From NCBI GenBank assembly GCA_002633005.1, contig NMRA01000186.1:422702-486701 (forward strand): a DNA stretch of 64,000 bases, given 5' to 3'. Below are positions 1 through 12,800 of the stretch, piece after piece. The DNA comes from Phoronis australis (lineage: Eukaryota > Phoronida > Phoronidae). How positions within the stretch are numbered: position 1 is the first letter of the stretch; each line of letters opens with the position of its first letter. The position numbers and the translations under genes were made by a program. The notes below the pieces were generated by a model. It saw only the letters and a program-made list of their open reading frames with translations. It did no database searches and had not been told where the DNA came from.

Positions 1-845
1 AAAATACCCAGACTGAGTAATTCTGATTGTTTTGGCAACCGTCAAAAAGTACTACACAAAAAATATTAAAACAAACGTATATTAATTTTCAGTTCAACAT
101 ACTCTTAGAAAGTCACCAATAATGTGTGAATAAAATCTCCTGCACACTCGAGAAAATTGTTAAAAAATTTCAGGACTGCTAAATAGCGCTAGTATTAGAT
201 ACACATAATAATTTACATGAAGCCTTAAGTTGACAATTTGACAATTTACTTTACCCTGTAAGACAGTACATTTCCAATCAGCTGATAAAACGTGATTTAC
301 AAAGTAGACACAAAGGACTTCTGTATTGGATAAACCCACAGAAGTCAATGACCTTTTTACATCTTCTTTAATGGAAAACTTCAGATCCTTTGACTGGACT
401 GCAACTCCAGAATAGTTCTCAAGTTTTGAGTAAGCCTTGAAGGGATTTGACTAGACTGACGGTTACCACTCTACACATATTACTGGTCGATTAAGAACAA
501 TTTGAAGTAAGTCTCTGAGTAATTTAAGAGTCTGAGTAAAGTTTGGTGATCCTGGGCCCAGATTGTTCAGTAACATGTAAGCACATAACAGGCATTTTGT
601 GGTGAGAAATACTCTGTCGATATTAAGTTCATTCACAAATGGACATGATTGTCTTGTAAGAGTAGAAAGTCTAGAGGCAACAATTGGCTAAAAGTACAGT
701 ACCCACGCGAAAGTTTCACAATTTTATAAAATCTGGAGTCTAGTATTAATGCATTATTTTGGCATACACCCAGGAAAATAAGTTGATTCAAGAAAATTAT
801 ACCAGACAATGGGACATCTTGACTTAAATGGAACTTGAGCCATAC
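1..845. other. 3'-most visible part of a NOM1 intron
   Basis: This is intron sequence downstream, in the minus-strand sense, of the last NOM1 exon found here. I looked on the minus strand for the conserved C-terminal NOM1 segment that should follow residue 774 and did not find it, so that exon is probably beyond the left edge. No repeat or RNA gene is recognisable. Confidence 0.5.
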
Positions 846-3800
846 CTTGAAAATTGACAATGAAATGGATTTAGCGATCAACAGGTGTGTTAACAAGTGA
901 GAGAAGTTCTCCCTGTTATGCTCAGGTAGTGTATCCAATTCTTTGAATTTATCCCAGGTACTGAACTGGAATGTCATCTGTAACACAAAGCAAACAAGTA
1001 GTGACGACATGCATACAACAAACAAGTAGTGACGACATGCATACAACAAACAAGTGGTGACGACATGCATACAACAAACAAGTAGTGACGACATGCATAC
1101 AACAAACAAGTAGTGACGACATTCATAAAACAAACAAGTGGTGACGACATGCATACAACAAACAAGTAGTGACGACATGCATACAACAAACAAGTAGTGA
1201 CGACATGCATACAACAAACAAGTGGTGACGACATGCACACAATATATATATATATATATATATATTGAGCATTTGTCACCTGGGAAAACACTTCCTATGA
1301 CAAGCTACAGTTGAAATGAGTTCCTTGTGTAAACAGAAGTCAGATGGATATGTCTAAAAGTGACCTCTTAGTTAAAATCACCAAGATCTGCACATGAGAC
1401 CCTTGTTACACTAACGCCACCTATTGATGTTTGATTCATCCATATCAGACATATTGTGTAATACATCCTGCCTCGCTGGGCAAAATAACTTAGGCTGAAA
1501 ACCAAAAAAATACACTTAAGCACTAAAGCAGTGAGTAGAAAGTATGCGTTTCAGTCTGAGTTTAAGCTAAGTTGAGAAACGGAGTCCCATGCAAAAACAA
1601 TACAAGGACAACATGCCCACAACTGCACCACAAACTGTATGCTTCCAGCGGCATTAATTAGTATATAAAATGGCCACTAGGTGGAGCAGAATATGTCAAA
1701 CCCTTTAGAATGGAAAGGTGTGGTGGTCTCCTTAAGACAAATCATTTTGGCAAATTTCATGGATCTCCATCGAAGAACTCCTAAGATACAAGAAACAAGT
1801 TTAAGAAATTGATAAAGCTGTCACTAGGAGGCACAGAGGGTCCTTTCATAAGAAATTAACAGAATCAGGATAAAGTTCATAGGAATAAGTTTGTATAATT
1901 TCACAAAGACTTGTAAGCAGTTTGGGAGACACAGCTGAGCAAAAAAAATTGGAGGTACCAAAACAGTTGGATCTGTCCAAAAATCAATGTCACTTATGCA
2001 GGAAAACATCTGTTAATTTTCTGAATGGTCCTTTGAGCAGTTTGGTAGGTAGAGGGCAGCAAAAACAGACTGAAAAATAATAAAACTAGCCACTGCATGG
2101 TGCAGAATACATGTGCGTATGATCCATGCAAAATAGAAAAATGTTTTTGTCTGACAGAAACGCAAATGCCTAATTTCCTGATACAAATGAACACATAAAA
2201 AATAAAACCTTCCCTAGGGGGCACAGCGATAGTCATATCATCTGAAAGTTGTCGACATCCAATGCAAAATTCATCAAAAACACTTGCCAAAGATCCTATA
2301 AGAGGTTAAGGAAATATAGCCGTGGACACAAACAGCACAATTGCACTTGAGGGCACCATGGTAGATAAACCAGCCAGAAAATTTTTAACAGACAAGGCCT
2401 CAGCAGGAACACAGTTGACAGTTTTCATAATAATCCTTTGAATGGTTTGGCAAATGGAAAAGCAGACACCAAACACCAAACTTGCAAATAATCAAAATGG
2501 CCACCAAGTGGCACAGAATACCTTACACCCATCTATGAATTTAAAACACTCAATGGCTAAACTTTAAGAAAATCTATCAAGGATATCAGAGGATACAGAC
2601 GAAAATGTAAAATAAAATTGCCACTACAGACACAGCAGTAGTCAGATCCATCTGAAAGTCCTAGTCTTCAGTCGCCAGCTCCATTGGAACGTATCTGATA
2701 CATGTAACTTCAATGAAGACCCTCCCACAACACCCAAACAGAGATGACAGCAATGCGCACCCAAATATGCATATGTGGGCACGTAAAATGGATGCTCAGG
2801 TGTTCCACGCAATGGGTCTGAATGTATGGCTTGCACGAGACTTGTACCACAAAAGGCACTAGACTACCTGTACCCAAATATCTTCGTTTCCTTAGAGCTA
2901 CTAGTGTAGCTGACTAAAAACACAAATTGAATTACCATATTCGCCCTAATACCCACCCAGGGTGCTTAGAAAAATTCGGTTGAAACTTGGTCTATGAAAC
3001 AGGTGAAATCGGAAGCTAAGATTCATCATATTTACGCTCTGTGACGTATCTGTAACCTACAACAGAAGACTTTCTACAAAATTGTGCATTGCTAACAAAC
3101 TTTGCAGTTAAATTACGATCATTTTACAGAAATTTGTGCTGAAATCCCAGGGTGAAAACTCGCTGACTGACTGCCTGGAAATCGTCGATATGGAGACTTG
3201 AATGCTTGAATAAAAATACAGTTTCTACTCAAGCAAATTACCTGAAATCCTCCTTAGGTTTTTCAAATAACGTCCCTAAGGTTTTAAGTTCCCGTGGAGT
3301 CGGGATTGATGGCATGTTAAGTACAAATCTGTGCTACATTCAGCCATGTATGATCAGCAACACGAGGAAAATCTTTGGACGAACAAACATGTTGTTGTCA
3401 CGTGACGTTTGTGTTGAAGTTCGTCTGCATGTGTGAGTAAGCGAGCGTATCCATCTCACCAGAGTTCATTTGCCTGAGTTGACGTAATCTAACGACCTAG
3501 ATGTGCATCGTATCTAAAGAAATTACATGTAGCACAAGCAGTAGGCCTAAAGCATAATGCGTTTCATTCAGCACTTGCCTGTCTCATGTGTTTAAAACGT
3601 TCGACATTATTTGTCTCGGTAAGGCCCATATTACTCACCGTGTGACTGGATGCATACGTGACTATCTGACAGTTATTTTTCAGTGTAAGGGTGTGTAAGC
3701 ATTCACTGTAAGTGGACATTTTATCAGATATTTGGCTTAAAAACACCAGTTATGATAAATCAAACAATCCCTCTTAAAAATAACACAAAATTTTTTATAA

Positions 3801-6800
3801 TATTAGAAACTGTCGGAAATTAGTGCCAACATTCATTTCTTGTCGATGCTACATGCATGCTACCCATTTCATGAATGGATAGTTCCCGACTAATATGTCT
3901 TTGATGACAGGTACATGTATGTAGCGTGCGCTTCCTGACCAAGGTTTTATTAGTCTTCGATTCGCAGTTTTCATGTGAAAAAAGAAATTTGGATTCCTGT
4001 TGAGGGTGGGAAATATCTACAATACAATCCTGTTGACAAGTACGCTACGTCAGTTCTGAAATTGAAAGGCCAAACCATAGTGGGACGCATTCCTCGCAAG
4101 AACAGCAAAACATTTGTGTTCGTTTTGAGGCACGGCGGAAGTTTCAAGTGTATAGTCATGGCTAAATACTGACATAGTTGTTACCCCTGTTTTTAAAGAT
4201 GGTGAAAAGTCAAGTTGCGAAAATTATAGACCAATATCGGTCCTCCCTGCAATGTCCAAAATTCTTGAAAGGTGTGTTCAAAAGCAGCTTCACCAGTTCC
4301 TGGAAAAAAATTCCCTTCTCTCGTTAGCACAGTCTGGTTTCCGCCCCTTGCATTCCACTCTTACTACAAACATTCATGCTACTGAGTTTATCTTTAATAA
4401 TATGGATCAGGGGAGGCTAACTGGTGCTGTCTTTGTTGACCTTAAGAAAGCCTTTGACACTGTGGACCATGGTATCCTATTGCAGAAACTAGAGTCTTAT
4501 GGAGTTAATGATAACAAACTCCTTTGGTTTAGAAACTACTTATACGACCGTAAACAGGCCACCAAATACGGTAGTAAACCTTCTGACTACTCAACCGTAA
4601 TCATGGGGGTACCTCAGGGTTCCATTTTGGGCCCTCTATTATTCACTATTTTTGTTAACGACCTCCCTACTGTCCTCCACAACAGTGTCCCAGTTTTATA
4701 CGCTGATGACACTGCAATTATGTCCGCAGCTGGGTCGGTAAAAGAACTCGAAACTTCTCTCAACGATGAGCTAGCCCTTATCCACGACTGGCTGATTCAA
4801 AATAAACTCACTCTTAACGTTAGTAAAACCAAGTCGATGCTGTTTGGAACCCACCAGAAATTAAAACAACAAAAACTATTCCTTTCTATCAACGGTTCTC
4901 CCATCGAGAATATTGACAAGTTTAAGTACTTTGGCCTTACTTTAGATCCCAATCTTAAATTTAATATGCACATAGATCATATCACAAAGAAATTATCTAA
5001 GAAAATCAGTGTACTTAAACGTTAAGGCAAATTTCTTAATGTCAGAACTCTTAAGACCCTTTACCATTCTATTATTCAGCCTCATATTGATTATTGTTTA
5101 CCGGTTTGGGGGCACACTAGTGACACACTTGTCAGCAAAGTCCAAGTAATCCAAAATAGAGCCGCCAGGGCTATCCTGGGTACTGAAATTAGGGACACTA
5201 AGGTTGACGACTTGTATTCCAAGCTGGGATTTATGAAAATAAGACAAAGAAATAAATATCTCTCTGCCTGTTGTATGTACAGATGTATCAATGGCTTGGC
5301 TCCAGCATATCTCAGCAGTAAATTCAATAGCAGCCAGGCTGTATATTCTACACGTTTTTCTGTTGCTGGTAATGTTTATTCTAAAAGAATTAAAACCGAG
5401 ACGGGCAAAAGATCTTTTATCTATGCAGCTGCTATAATATGGAATTCTTTTAGCCCAGAAATTAAACGGTCCAATTCAATTACTACCTTTAAAATAAATA
5501 TTAAAAAGTGGCTGTAATTTACTTGACCTTTTATACCCTGCCTGTCTTAATCATGTCATTTTTTCATTGTCGTAAATACTCTCACTGTCTAGAATCATCT
5601 CTTAAATTTATTTCATCTGTCTTAGTTAAATTTTTACCATTATTTGTCATTTAGTTATTGTCTTAATTGTCAACCTGTTTTAATTGTATCTTTGTTATGT
5701 ATATTTCATTGTTGTTTTATTACTTCATTGTATTATATTACTGTTTTTTGTTGAGGGCCCTCTGGGAAAGCAGTGCTATCACTGAAGAGGCCACCCTCAT
5801 TTTAAATATCACAATAAATAAATAAATAGTAGTAAGGCTCGTGGTCTACAAATTCTACACACAATGATTTTTTTCACGACTGGGATATCATTGTTAAATT
5901 GAAGACGTTACTGTAGAATTTTAGAACTGTAGGTAAGGCCTTTTTTTGCACGTACACGTTCATGGACTGGGCGCTTATTTTAGCAAAGCCTGAAAACCCA
6001 TGGGGGGCGCTTATAGGGGCATGGGCTGTTATTAGGGCGAATATGGTATGCTTTTTACTGTCATAAAATCACTCGTAATATTTCGTACACTAGTAGGATT
6101 CTATTTCCGATACCAACTAGAACATCCAACCATCAGCAACTCAAGAAAATGCCTCGCATTGACTGTAGTTCGCCAAACCTAACAATTACAATCTGAAAAT
6201 GCTTGTGACCCGAGTTGGTAACATACATCTGTAAATAAAACCCTATCACGACAAGGAGTATTATGGTAATAATTTTATGAGAGTAAACAGCTCAATACTA
6301 TTTTCATTTTTTCTCTAGTTTAATAGCAGTTTTTGTTGCATGAAATTTAGCGCCTCCAATTCTACTCTCTTTCTATCACCTTGACTTTGTCATAACACAA
6401 ACTTGAAGAAAAAAGCATACAAAGTTGTATATATCTACAACATACTATAGCTAGTGCCAATGCCACCACCAATAAAAACATCTAATTAACGAAGTACACA
6501 ATAACAACTACAATGAAAAACAACGAGAATATTCACCCGGAACCTGCGGTCATAATCACAAAACTTGGCGAGCAGGAAGCCATAGTACTTGTTAAAATTT
6601 GCTTCTTGCATACAGCAGTGCATTATAACGTGGACAATCTCCCGCTCAGATTGGTTCTTCAAACCTAGCCGCAACAGCTTCTCAAAAGCATCGATGTAAT
6701 CCTGCAACAAGGAGACAAAACATGTTTCACAAAAAGTTGCCATCAACCCGCATTCTCTCAAGCAAACAAGCTATTCATTCATTAAACACATTAAAACTGG

Positions 6801-9800
6801 TGTACACTAATCTTTACTGAGATGAGAACAGAAAGAATCGAGTGACGGATTGTTACTGCCTGCGAATATGCTCAGTGGTGCATCAAATGATCAGTCACAA
6901 CAAGCCCACTTCTTGTGCTTGGTCAAGTAATACAGAAATTGTCTGGTTTTCCATGGCCAGAAATTATCCAATCCAAGTACACTGCAAGTAGAGGCAAATT
7001 TCATAGCTGCAAGTGCTATACATCAAAAACTTTCTTTTTAACAAAGGAAAATTTATGACTGCGTTAAATTTTTTATAGTATCACTTCGCAATCTTTATTC
7101 TGTACCGTTTGTATCCTCGGAACAAAGTTCGACACTCAACAGAACCTTTGTTAAAGTTTGTAAATCCGATGATTAACTAACTGGATATCATTATTTATTA
7201 TCGGAATAGGAAGTCCTCCAACATTGTCATGAAAAATAGCATTTCTTAAGTGAAAAAGTCTGACCCGTTGCCCAATGAAGTGTTTTTTATGAGTTTTGTA
7301 TACCCTATGAACGAATGTCTTTGTTAAAATGTCAAGCAATGTTAAATTGGTCAAACGGTTTGCTGTCTTTCCAGTCGATAATCTATGCATCTTCAAAATG
7401 GTGCCATCCAAGAACATTTTCTGCAATGTCATGAATGCAAAATCACCCGACAAGATATCGTGGAAAACACATCAATTCGGTACGTAGAGCACGATGTGCT
7501 GAAACTGAAAGTCCCTTTTGATTGCATTCGAGAAGCCTGTTTTGAGTGAGCTGCAAAAAAGGTCACGCTGCAAGCTACACTTGTTTGCGTGACTTTCCCG
7601 TTACCACCTTTCATTTGCCATTCTTTGCAGTATTTCACACCTGCCGTGTCCTTTTGTTTCCACTTGAGAATGAAACAAGACATGTTTCAAATATCGAAAT
7701 ATCGTTTGTCTTTTAATCATGTCTCTTGTTCAGTTGAATTACCAATAAGCTGTTGAGTGTCAAACTTTGTTCCGAGGATACGAAGAGAACAGATTAAAGG
7801 AGCATGCCACCCAAAAAACAACCTAATCTGTATCAATAGCGACACGTACGGTTGCTTTACCCGACACCTGACGGAGGTGTTGAAATTATCCAGTGACGTC
7901 ATCGGTTTCTCACAGTCTGTTCAGCAGTTCACAACACGGGTTACTGGTGTCAGCTTATCGCTTGAAGTCAACGTTTAACACCAATAAATCATCAAAATTC
8001 GATGTAAAACCCTTAAAAATACACCGAGTTCTTATAAAAACGTGTTGTTTTATTTCGCTCTTACGGATTTATTGGTATTTGGACACACTGTAGCCTACAA
8101 AGTTCTACAGGCCAATAAGGTTCGTAGCAGGAGTTTGGGGTCTCTTCGGAGATAATTTTGAAGTATTTTCCGTGAGATACAGACAGGAGAACCTAGATCT
8201 GTGTTGTTTAGACTTGTGATTTTTTGAGTTCTAAACACAAAGCGCTTGTTATCCTGGCCAGTGGCTCGGAGCCCGATCAGGCCCGTCGCGGCCGGCCGGA
8301 TTGACTCGTTATCCCGACCAGTGGCTCGGAAACTGATCAGACATCACGAACATAAACCAGCCAAAGTTCAGTGGAAACTAAACTTCCAGTCAAGAAAATA
8401 CTAATACAAGTGAGCCAAAGTAACATGCACGTGATTATGTTGGTGAATTAGTCACGAAACTGCAAATCTACTTACTCGTCGGGGGTCGCGAATTCAGGTT
8501 CCGCTTTGGCCACAGCACCGTCAGGTCAGAAGTTGTACATTGACAATCATTACTCGAGTAATGTAAATGTAAATAAAGATTCTCCCAACACCTGGCCATG
8601 GGATGGAAATCGAGTTGTTTCACAACAGTTTCTGCCAGCAAACACTAAATTAGAATGAGCTCACACGGCCTCGGTGTCCTGTCAATTAGTTTTATTGCAC
8701 CTAAAGCCGGTAACGCAGTGATTTATTCATTGCTGGCTTTTCAAATCATTTGCACTCACGAACACTCCAAAGGCATTACAAACTGCATCTAATGAGACAG
8801 AGTTTGTTTCAGTTTTATATAAATATTGGTTAGGGTGAGAATAATTCATTTTGAAACAGAACGCTCAGTAACAAAAGCCAACATGGCAACTCGCAATCCC
8901 GACTTAGGACGAGCTAGAGCTCATCAGTCCCGACTTCGCAGGTGGATCGTTAAGTTTTACAGGCTATCAATTCGAACAGGAATACAGTGATGAAGAAATA
9001 CTAGAGAGGGGCCATGAACAAGCTCAGACAACGTAACGTATGGAGTTATTTGGTAAGCTGGCATTCGTCAGGCACTGTCGAAGTCTGCAGGCCACAGACA
9101 TGGAGATGTTTAACGGCTTCATAGTTGCTATTTACAGCGTAAATTTCATTCTTCACTACCATGAGCCACTTCCTAAGCATTTCGGACTCTCGAGGAAGTA
9201 AAAAAAAAAACGATATACCCGCTTTCCTCTCAGCTGCTTAGTTCGGACAAGTGGGAACAATGCACCGCAACATAGCGACATTCACTCTGCATATGAACCA
9301 CTGACGTCGCTAGCGTCGTCTCTCACCTTCCTCACAGGTTAACACGACACCTCTTGGCAAGGTAAGGTCGACCGTATGCGAGGCGATGTGGATATAGACC
9401 AATTAAGATGGCAAAAAAGACTAATAAAATCGGGTGGCATTCTCCTTAAAAAGATTGTTAATAATGACAAGTGTAGTGTATTCAACCAATTTTGCATATC
9501 AGAAAACTTGGTCCCAAAGTACAGCAAGTTTCACTGGTTAAGAGCATCACAAAATGCCTCACAACACAACCTAATTCAAATAAAATACCTTTTAAAATAA
9601 CCCTCTTCCAGAATTTTGCCAAACCAAAGAAACATTCACAGTTTTTCAATCTCAACATTTCAACTTGTGTACGGTGGTAAACTTACCTCCGCGGACATAA
9701 CAATGCAAAAAATGGTCCGTCGCACATCTGTATTCATCCGCTGTTTCCGGGCCAGTTCCAAAATCTCTGCACTGTACTTTTCTTGTGACAAATGGTGTGG

Positions 9801-12800
9801 CTTGGAATCTGGTAACAAATTACAAGGCTTCCGAAACCACTCTCAGCTAGAAATAGTCTAACCGGACCATTAAATGTTCCACAAATACATTAATAAGTGC
9901 ATTCTGTAGTCCTGTCAGAAGGGCAATGTTTCTACAGCTTTCAATTATGAAATACACTTTAAACCACAAAAATGGATAAGCTAAGTTTTTGTTGAACATC
10001 AAGGTTTTATACTTCAGCTAGCTCAAAACATTTCAACTAGCATAAAACATCACCACCCAAAACCCAACTTTTGATTCAGACCAGTACCGTTTAGAAAATT
10101 GATGTCAAATTGTCGCTTAGTCAAAAAAGAAATATCAGCACTTCCAAAGAGCTGACAGTTCGTTATGACTGAGGCTCCACAAGTTGGCATATTATGGTGA
10201 GTCATTTTATGCATCGAATATGATCTTAACGAATAACAAACTGTCATGTTATTAGAAATACCAATCACTTCTCACAAAGTCAGGAACAATTTGACACCTA
10301 TTTTATAGTGGTGTCTAAATCAAAAGTTCGCTTCTTGTAAGGAAAACCGTTTTAAAACTGCTTAAAGTGGAACTTGCAAGCTAATTCATTATCTCTGTGC
10401 CTGATTGGTCAAATGAGTTAGAAATGCAACATATAGCAATGATGTGAATAGGAAGTTTTGTGTCGAAAATGATTAGCCGCAAATCACTCAACCGTGTCCA
10501 GTAAGTATCGCGGTGTGTTGGGGAATAACACTGCATGATGCGGGCAATGTGAGAACCCAAGGTATGTCAGTACAAAGGTCACCTATTTGCAGAATTTTTT
10601 GTTTTCACATTTCCAATGAATACAAATGCACATCATTCAGGGATGGAGTTCTAAGGAACTAAAAGCTGTTTTAACAACATATTTAAGTGGGTGTTGATGT
10701 GGAATGTAACCTGGCTGACATGAGACCATAGGTAGAAACATCGTGGAACAAAATTCAGCCAAATATTTTCGAATCAAAATATTGCCTTTAATGGTGACAG
10801 CAAATGAAGATTACCTATCAAGACTCATTATCAGACTACAGAGTAACATGGAATAATGCTCAGGTTTAGATCTCTTCAAGAACAAGAGCAACGCAGAGCG
10901 TTGAAATGCGCCCACAAATGCACTGTATATGGTATCCTTCTAGGGTTGTTTATTGGTACCATAAAGTGGCCAGTAGAGGGCATATATGTAGTATGTTGTA
11001 CTTTGCAAAATGGAAAGGCATGGTCATTGTCTCCTCAATAGGCTAGGTTTCAAAATGTGAGTGATCTTCATAATACAAGCACATCCTATGCATCAGTTGC
11101 TTAAAGCACCACAGAAACATAGAATTAAAAACAAATTTACCAACATACGAGATTAGCACAGCATTAGAATGCCAGAAACAAATTTCTACTTGGAACTTTT
11201 CCTTCACAGTCACGAAGTAACACAAAGTATACACCTGAAGACCTATGAAAATACAGAGGTCAATGTAAAATACTAAAATTGCCACTAGAGGCAAATACTA
11301 AAATTGCCACTAGAGGCATACCGGTAATCAGAATCATCCTAAAGTCGTCATCGTCCGTTGTCAACATCACATAAATACACTTGCTAAATTTAGTAAAGAT
11401 CCTGCAAACGGTTTGGGAGATACAGCCATGGGCGCAAAAAAACAAAACTGCCACTAGGAGGCGCCACAGTAGTCCAAATCGTCTGAAAATCATTGTCAGC
11501 TGTCTTCCTTATAGTAAGCACATACACGCCAATTTTCACAATCATCCTTTGAGCGGTTTGGTTGATAGAGGGGTGGACGCAAAAATACAGACTCGAAAAC
11601 AGTAAAAATGGCCACTAGGTGGCGCAAACTACGTCGAATCCATCTGAAAACAGTAGGATAGCGTCATCTCACTAATAGGTGCCTACATACCAAATTTCAT
11701 GAAAATCCGTTCAATACTTTTGAAGATACAAAGGTAAGCGTAAAAAACTAAAATTGCCACTAGGGGGCACACCGGTAGTCGGATCCGACCAAAAGTCGTC
11801 ATCTTCCGTTGTTAACATCATATAAATATACTTACACAATTTGTAAAGATCCTGCGAACGGTTTAGGAGATACAGCCATAGGCGCAAAAAAACAAAACTG
11901 CCACTAGGAGGCGCCACAGTAGTCGAAATCGTCGGAAAATCATCGTCAACCGTCCTCTACATAGTAAGCATATACATGCCAATTTTCACAATCATCCTTT
12001 GAGCGGTTTGGTTGATAGAGGGGTGGACGCACAAAAACAGACTCGAAAACACTAAAAATGGCCACTAGGTGGCGCAAACTATGTCGAATCCATCTGAAAA
12101 CGGGAGGATAGCGTCATCTCACTAATAGGTGCCTACATACCAAATTTCATGAAAATCCGTTCAGGACTTTTGAAGATACAAAGGTAAGCGTAAAAAACTA
12201 AAATTGCCACTAGGGGGCACACCGGTAGTCGGATCCGACCAAAAGTCGTCATCTTCCGTTGTTAACATCATATAAATATACTTACACAATTTGTAAAGAT
12301 CCTGCGAACGGTTTAGGAGATACAGCCATAGGCGCAAAAAAACAAAACTGCCACTAGGAGGCGCCACAGTAGTCGAAATCGTCGGAAAATCATCGTCAAC
12401 CGTCCTCTACATAGTAAGCATATACATGCCAATTTTCACAATCATCCTTTGAGCGGTTTGGTTGATAGAGGGGTGGACGCACAAAAACAGACTCGAAAAC
12501 ACTAAAAATGGCCACTAGGTGGCGCAAACTATGTCGAATCCATCTGAAAACGGGAGGATAGCGTCATCTCACTAATAGGTGCCTACATACCAAATTTCAT
12601 GAAAATCCGTTCAGGACTTTTGAAGATACAAAGGTAAGCGTAAAAAAACTAAAATTGCCACTAGGGGGCACACCGGTAGTCAAATCCGTCCGAAAGTCGT
12701 CATGTTCCGTTGTTAACATCATATAAATATACTTACACAATTTCATAAAAATCCTGCGAACGGTTTAGGAGATGCAGCCATAGGCGAAAAAAAACCAAAA

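Larger units (their letters stand above)
2935..6048. mobile_element. Possible DNA transposon with 18-bp terminal inverted repeats, interrupted by a LINE
   Basis: accatattcgccctaata begins at about 2935 and its exact reverse complement ends near 6048. Just inside the right end is 'ggcgcttat' text in two places (5968-6015). I see no clear target-site duplication. Inside lie a HIRAN-like ORF (3951-4172) and a LINE copy (4170-5829). The 1.45 kb outside the LINE would be the original element. Reading the two ends as one element is inference from the inverted repeat. Confidence 0.5.

Noticed and set aside
633-1291. ORFs of 201 and 105 codons rich in Cys/Val/Leu repeats
   Set aside because: Only the 846-977 part is coding (a NOM1 exon). 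The rest is the 28-bp minisatellite.
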